Shown here piece after piece: positions 61,018 through 64,000 of a stretch of 64,000 nucleotides of DNA; within the stretch, counting starts at the first letter, position 1; the number at the start of each line of letters is the position of its first letter. The notes under the pieces were generated by a model. That model was not told the DNA's origin and made no database searches. It was given only the letters and a program-made list of their open reading frames with translations. Origin of the DNA: Gibbsiella quercinecans (GTDB lineage: Bacteria; Pseudomonadota; Gammaproteobacteria; Enterobacterales; Enterobacteriaceae); NCBI RefSeq assembly GCF_002291425.1, contig NZ_CP014136.1, forward strand, positions 3,162,001-3,226,000, given 5' to 3'. Made by a program: the position numbers and the translations under genes.

Positions 61018-61953
61018 GTGAAAACGTTATTAATAAAAATAATCCGCATCGCGATTACGCTGCTCCTGGTGCTGTTGGGGATCGTTGCCGTGTTTAAGGT
61101 CTGGATGTTCTATACCGAATCGCCCTGGACGCGCGACGCCAAATTTTCTGCCGATGTGGTGGCGATCGCCCCGGACGTCAGCGGCCTGTTGACCGATGTG
61201 CCGGTGGTGGATAACCAACTGGTGGCGAAAGGGCAGACGCTGTTTGTTATCGATCAGCCGCGCTATCAGCAGGCGTTGGATCAGGCGAATGCCGATGTGG
61301 CCTACTATCAGGCGCTGGTCTCGGAGAAAAAGCGTGAAGCAAGCCGCCGTGTGAATCTGGGGCCGGATGCCATGTCGCGCGAAGAGATTGAGCAGGCGAG
61401 CAATGCGCTGCTGACCGCGCAGCAGCAGTTGGCGAAAGCGACTGCAGTGCGCGATCTGGCCCGGCTCGATCTGGAACGCACCGTGGTGCGTGCCCCGGCG
61501 GACGGCTGGGTGACCAACCTTAACGTGCATACCGGCGAGTTTATTACCCGCGGCGCCACGGCCGTGGCGCTGGTGAAGAAAAACAGCTTCTACCTGCTGG
61601 CCTACCTGGAAGAAACCAAGCTGCATGGCCTGAATAAGGGCGACCGCGCGGAAATTACCCCGTTGGGCAGCAACCGCATCATGCACGGCACTGTGGACAG
61701 TGTGGCGGTGGCGGTGAATAACAGCAGCAGCACCAGCAACAGTAAAGGGCTGGCTTCCGTTGACAGCAACCTGGAATGGGTGCGCCTGGCGCAGCGCGTG
61801 CCGGTTAAAATCGTGCTGGATGATAAAGACCAGCAGCACCCATACCCGGCAGGCACCACCGCTACGGTGGTGATTACCGGCAAACAGGATCGTCCCGCCA
61901 ATGATGGCTCGCCGTTTACCCGCTTGATGCATCGGCTGCGCGAGTTCGGTTAA
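61018..61953 (+). CDS. aaeA: Aromatic acid efflux periplasmic adaptor AaeA
   Basis: Product of 311 residues, HlyD/EmrA-type membrane-fusion protein. One N-terminal membrane anchor (about 8-30), the lipoyl half-motifs [17 protein letters not shown] and [20 protein letters not shown], a coiled-coil hairpin between them (about 90-150), and a beta-barrel end. Near-identical layout to E. coli AaeA. Starts with GTG at 61018, seven bases after the aaeX stop, which lies near TGAGG. Bridges AaeB to the outer membrane. Confidence 0.94.
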   Translation: MKTLLIKIIRIAITLLLVLLGIVAVFKVWMFYTESPWTRDAKFSADVVAIAPDVSGLLTDVPVVDNQLVAKGQTLFVIDQPRYQQALDQANADVAYYQALVSEKKREASRRVNLGPDAMSREEIEQASNALLTAQQQLAKATAVRDLARLDLERTVVRAPADGWVTNLNVHTGEFITRGATAVALVKKNSFYLLAYLEETKLHGLNKGDRAEITPLGSNRIMHGTVDSVAVAVNNSSSTSNSKGLASVDSNLEWVRLAQRVPVKIVLDDKDQQHPYPAGTTATVVITGKQDRPANDGSPFTRLMHRLREFG

Positions 61954-61987
61954 GGCCGCGCTCGCCCGTTTCCGAAAGGATGTTGTT

Positions 61988-63955
61988 ATGTTCGGCGCTA
62001 CTTTTATTCGGTTGAGATTTGCCTGCAAGCTGAGTTTCGCGATCGTGTTCGCGCTGTTTGTCGGCTTTCATCTCAACCTGGAAACCCCACGCTGGTCGGT
62101 AATGACCGCGGCCATCGTCGCGGCCGGCCCAGCGTTTGCCGCCGGCGGCGAACCCTTCTCCGGCGCGATCCGCTACCGCGGTTGGCTGCGGATTATCGGC
62201 ACCTTTATCGGCTGTTTCGTCGGCCTGGCGATCATCGTCACTACGGCGCGTGCGCCAGTGGTGATGCTGTTTTTGTGCTGCGCCTGGGCCGGTTTCTGTA
62301 GCTGGATTTCTTCATTAATCCGCGTCGAAAACTCCTACGCCTGGGGCCTGGCGGGCTATACCGCGCTGATCATCATTGTGACCGTCGCCACCAGCGAATC
62401 CCACCTGTTGGAAGCGCCGCGCTTTGCCATTGAGCGCTGCAGCGAGATTGTGCTGGGGATTGTCAGCGCCGTGCTGGCGGATTTGCTGTTTTCCCCGCGC
62501 TCGATCAAACAGGATATCGATCGGCTGCTGGATAAACTGCTGGTGGATCACTACCAACTGATGCAGATGTGCCTGAGCAACGCGCCGAAAGACGATATCG
62601 ATCGCGCCTGGAGCAACCTGGTGAAGGGCACTACGGCGCTCAACGGCATGCGCAACAACCTGATGCTGGAATCCTCGCGTTGGCACAAGATGAACCGCCG
62701 GGTGCGGGCGCTGCATACCCTGTCGCTGACGCTGATTACCCAGTCGTGTGAAAGCTACCTGATTTTGCAGGATCATCCCGGCGCCGTGCCGGAAAGGCTG
62801 CGCGAGCTGTTGCTGGCGCCGGCGCAAACGCCGCAAGAGGTTCACCAGCGTCTGAAGCTACTGCGCCAGGTGTTGGCTTCCCACCGCACGCAGGAAACGC
62901 TGCCGACCGTCACCGGCTGGATTGGCAACGCCACGCGCTATCTGCTGCTGGCGAAGGGCGCGCAGACCAACAGCAGCATCAGCGCGGTGGAAGAGGATAT
63001 CTTGCGCGCCGAGGTGGTGGTGAAACCCACCTCGGCGGAAGGGCACCACGCGATGATCAACGGCCTGCGCACTTTTGTCGCCACCGCCTTCGGCTGCGCG
63101 CTGTGGCTGTGGAGCGGCTGGACCGCCGGCAGCGCGTTTATGGTGATCATCACGGTGATCACCTCGCTGGCGATGCGCACCCCTAATCCGCGCATGGTGG
63201 CGATGGACTTTGTGATCGGCATGATGGTCGCCATTCCGGTGGGCGGGCTGTTTTTTACCGTGATCATCCCGGCGACGCAGCAGAGCCTGCTGTTGCTCTG
63301 TTTAAGTCTGGGGCTGATGGCGTTTTTTATCGGTATCGAAGTGCAAAAACGGCGGCTAGGCACACTGGGGCTGCTGGCCGGCACCATCAATATCCTGGTG
63401 TTGAGCAATCCGATGGTGTTCAACGTACCGCTGTTCCTGGATTCGGCCTTCGGCCAGTTTATCGGCAGCTGTGTGGGGCTGATGGTGCTGCTGCTAATTC
63501 GTGATAATTCGCGTGAACGCACCGGCCGCACGTTGTTGAACCAGTTGGTCAGCCGGGCGGTGTCGGCGCTGACCACCAAGGCGGCCAAACGCCGGGAAAA
63601 CCACCTGCCGGCGCTATATCAGCAGTTGAACCAACTGTTGATGATGTTCCCCAACGACATTGCCAAGTACCGCCTGGCGCTGAACTTGATCATCGCGCAC
63701 CAGCGTATGCAGCGCACGGAGATCCCGGCCAGCGAAGCGCTTTCCGCCTTTCACCGGCAGATCCGCAAAACCGCCGACAGCGTGGTGAGTGCGAAAAACG
63801 ACGTCAAACGGGCGTATTACTACGATCGCCTGCTGGGCGAAATGAACGAATACCAGCAAAAACTGGTGGAAAGCCAGGCGCCGCTCAGCGTCACCGGGCC
63901 GGTCAGGCGTCTGGCGGAAATGCTGCACCGCTATCGCCACGCCCTGATTGACTAG
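61988..63955 (+). CDS. aaeB: Aromatic acid efflux inner-membrane pump AaeB
   Basis: Product of 655 residues, the same as E. coli AaeB. Two membrane halves: segments between about 15 and 160 ([24 protein letters not shown]-type [19 protein letters not shown]) and between about 355 and 510 ([20 protein letters not shown]), with a cytoplasmic region after each. FUSC/aromatic-acid-exporter family. With AaeA it exports hydroxylated aromatic acids and acts as a relief valve. AAAGGA precedes the ATG. Confidence 0.95.
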   Translation: MFGATFIRLRFACKLSFAIVFALFVGFHLNLETPRWSVMTAAIVAAGPAFAAGGEPFSGAIRYRGWLRIIGTFIGCFVGLAIIVTTARAPVVMLFLCCAWAGFCSWISSLIRVENSYAWGLAGYTALIIIVTVATSESHLLEAPRFAIERCSEIVLGIVSAVLADLLFSPRSIKQDIDRLLDKLLVDHYQLMQMCLSNAPKDDIDRAWSNLVKGTTALNGMRNNLMLESSRWHKMNRRVRALHTLSLTLITQSCESYLILQDHPGAVPERLRELLLAPAQTPQEVHQRLKLLRQVLASHRTQETLPTVTGWIGNATRYLLLAKGAQTNSSISAVEEDILRAEVVVKPTSAEGHHAMINGLRTFVATAFGCALWLWSGWTAGSAFMVIITVITSLAMRTPNPRMVAMDFVIGMMVAIPVGGLFFTVIIPATQQSLLLLCLSLGLMAFFIGIEVQKRRLGTLGLLAGTINILVLSNPMVFNVPLFLDSAFGQFIGSCVGLMVLLLIRDNSRERTGRTLLNQLVSRAVSALTTKAAKRRENHLPALYQQLNQLLMMFPNDIAKYRLALNLIIAHQRMQRTEIPASEALSAFHRQIRKTADSVVSAKNDVKRAYYYDRLLGEMNEYQQKLVESQAPLSVTGPVRRLAEMLHRYRHALID

Positions 63956-63963
63956 CCACCGTG

Positions 63964-63999
63964 GCGCACGGCAGCGGCCCCGCTAACCCTGCCGTGCGC
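63964..63999 (+). terminator. Probable terminator of the aaeXAB operon (cut by the window end)
   Basis: GCGCACGGCAG (63964-63974) pairs perfectly with CTGCCGTGCGC (63989-63999) with a 14-base loop; one T follows before the window ends, so a T-run cannot be checked. Confidence 0.65.
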
Positions 64000-64000
64000 T

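Overview
The window looks like chromosomal DNA of a GC-rich enterobacterium of the Serratia type. This rests on the aaeR/aaeXAB locus in its E. coli arrangement, ERIC repeats, chaperone-usher fimbriae, beta-glucoside PTS genes and many sugar or amino-acid catabolic operons. The genus is inferred from gene content and was not tested. I saw no tRNA, rRNA, CRISPR array, prophage or replication origin.

Layout. 1-2308 (minus): a LacI-type regulator, a periplasmic binding protein and the start of an ABC permease, all overlapping, behind a perfect 18-bp palindrome. 2527-6613: a response regulator/histidine kinase pair converging on a TonB-dependent receptor. 6717-10805: a gene-poor, hairpin-rich direct repeat of about 657 bp (two full units plus a partial third). 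The first unit is interrupted by an IS110-family (IS1111-group) element and an IS481-family element. The intact second unit gives the empty site for both, so their ends are known to the base. 10826-18854: a five-gene chaperone-usher fimbrial operon (pilin, chaperone, usher, tip adhesin, second chaperone) with a LuxR-type regulator divergent from it and an AT-rich regulator of unknown family downstream.

19079-38102: a phytanoyl-CoA-dioxygenase-like gene with a divergent LacI regulator, then a two-armed catabolic cluster. The minus arm holds an aldehyde dehydrogenase, an HpcH/HpaI aldolase, a 2-hydroxyacid dehydrogenase, three Gfo/Idh/MocA dehydrogenases, a sugar isomerase/epimerase, and an ABC permease and binding protein. 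The plus arm holds an RpiR regulator, iolD, iolE, a short-chain dehydrogenase and the ABC ATPase. Copies of GCAAT-N4-ATTGC at the three key promoters suggest one RpiR regulon. The upper inositol pathway is present, but iolB, iolC, iolJ and a clear iolA are not.

38156-44577: a fructose-type PTS (separate EIIA, EIIB, EIIC), two class II aldolases, a ROK kinase and a PRD regulator. 45229-48787: a beta-glucoside PTS permease and 6-phospho-beta-glucosidase behind two AscG-like operators. 48878-59559: a GntR regulator and two divergent operons. One has an FmdB protein, dihydropyrimidinase, a DapA-family lyase and a three-part FAD/2Fe-2S dehydrogenase; the other has an amino-acid ABC transporter and a PucG-like aminotransferase. 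Together they suggest catabolism of a cyclic ureide or D-amino-acid-like compound. 59570-63955: aaeR and aaeXAB, aromatic acid efflux.
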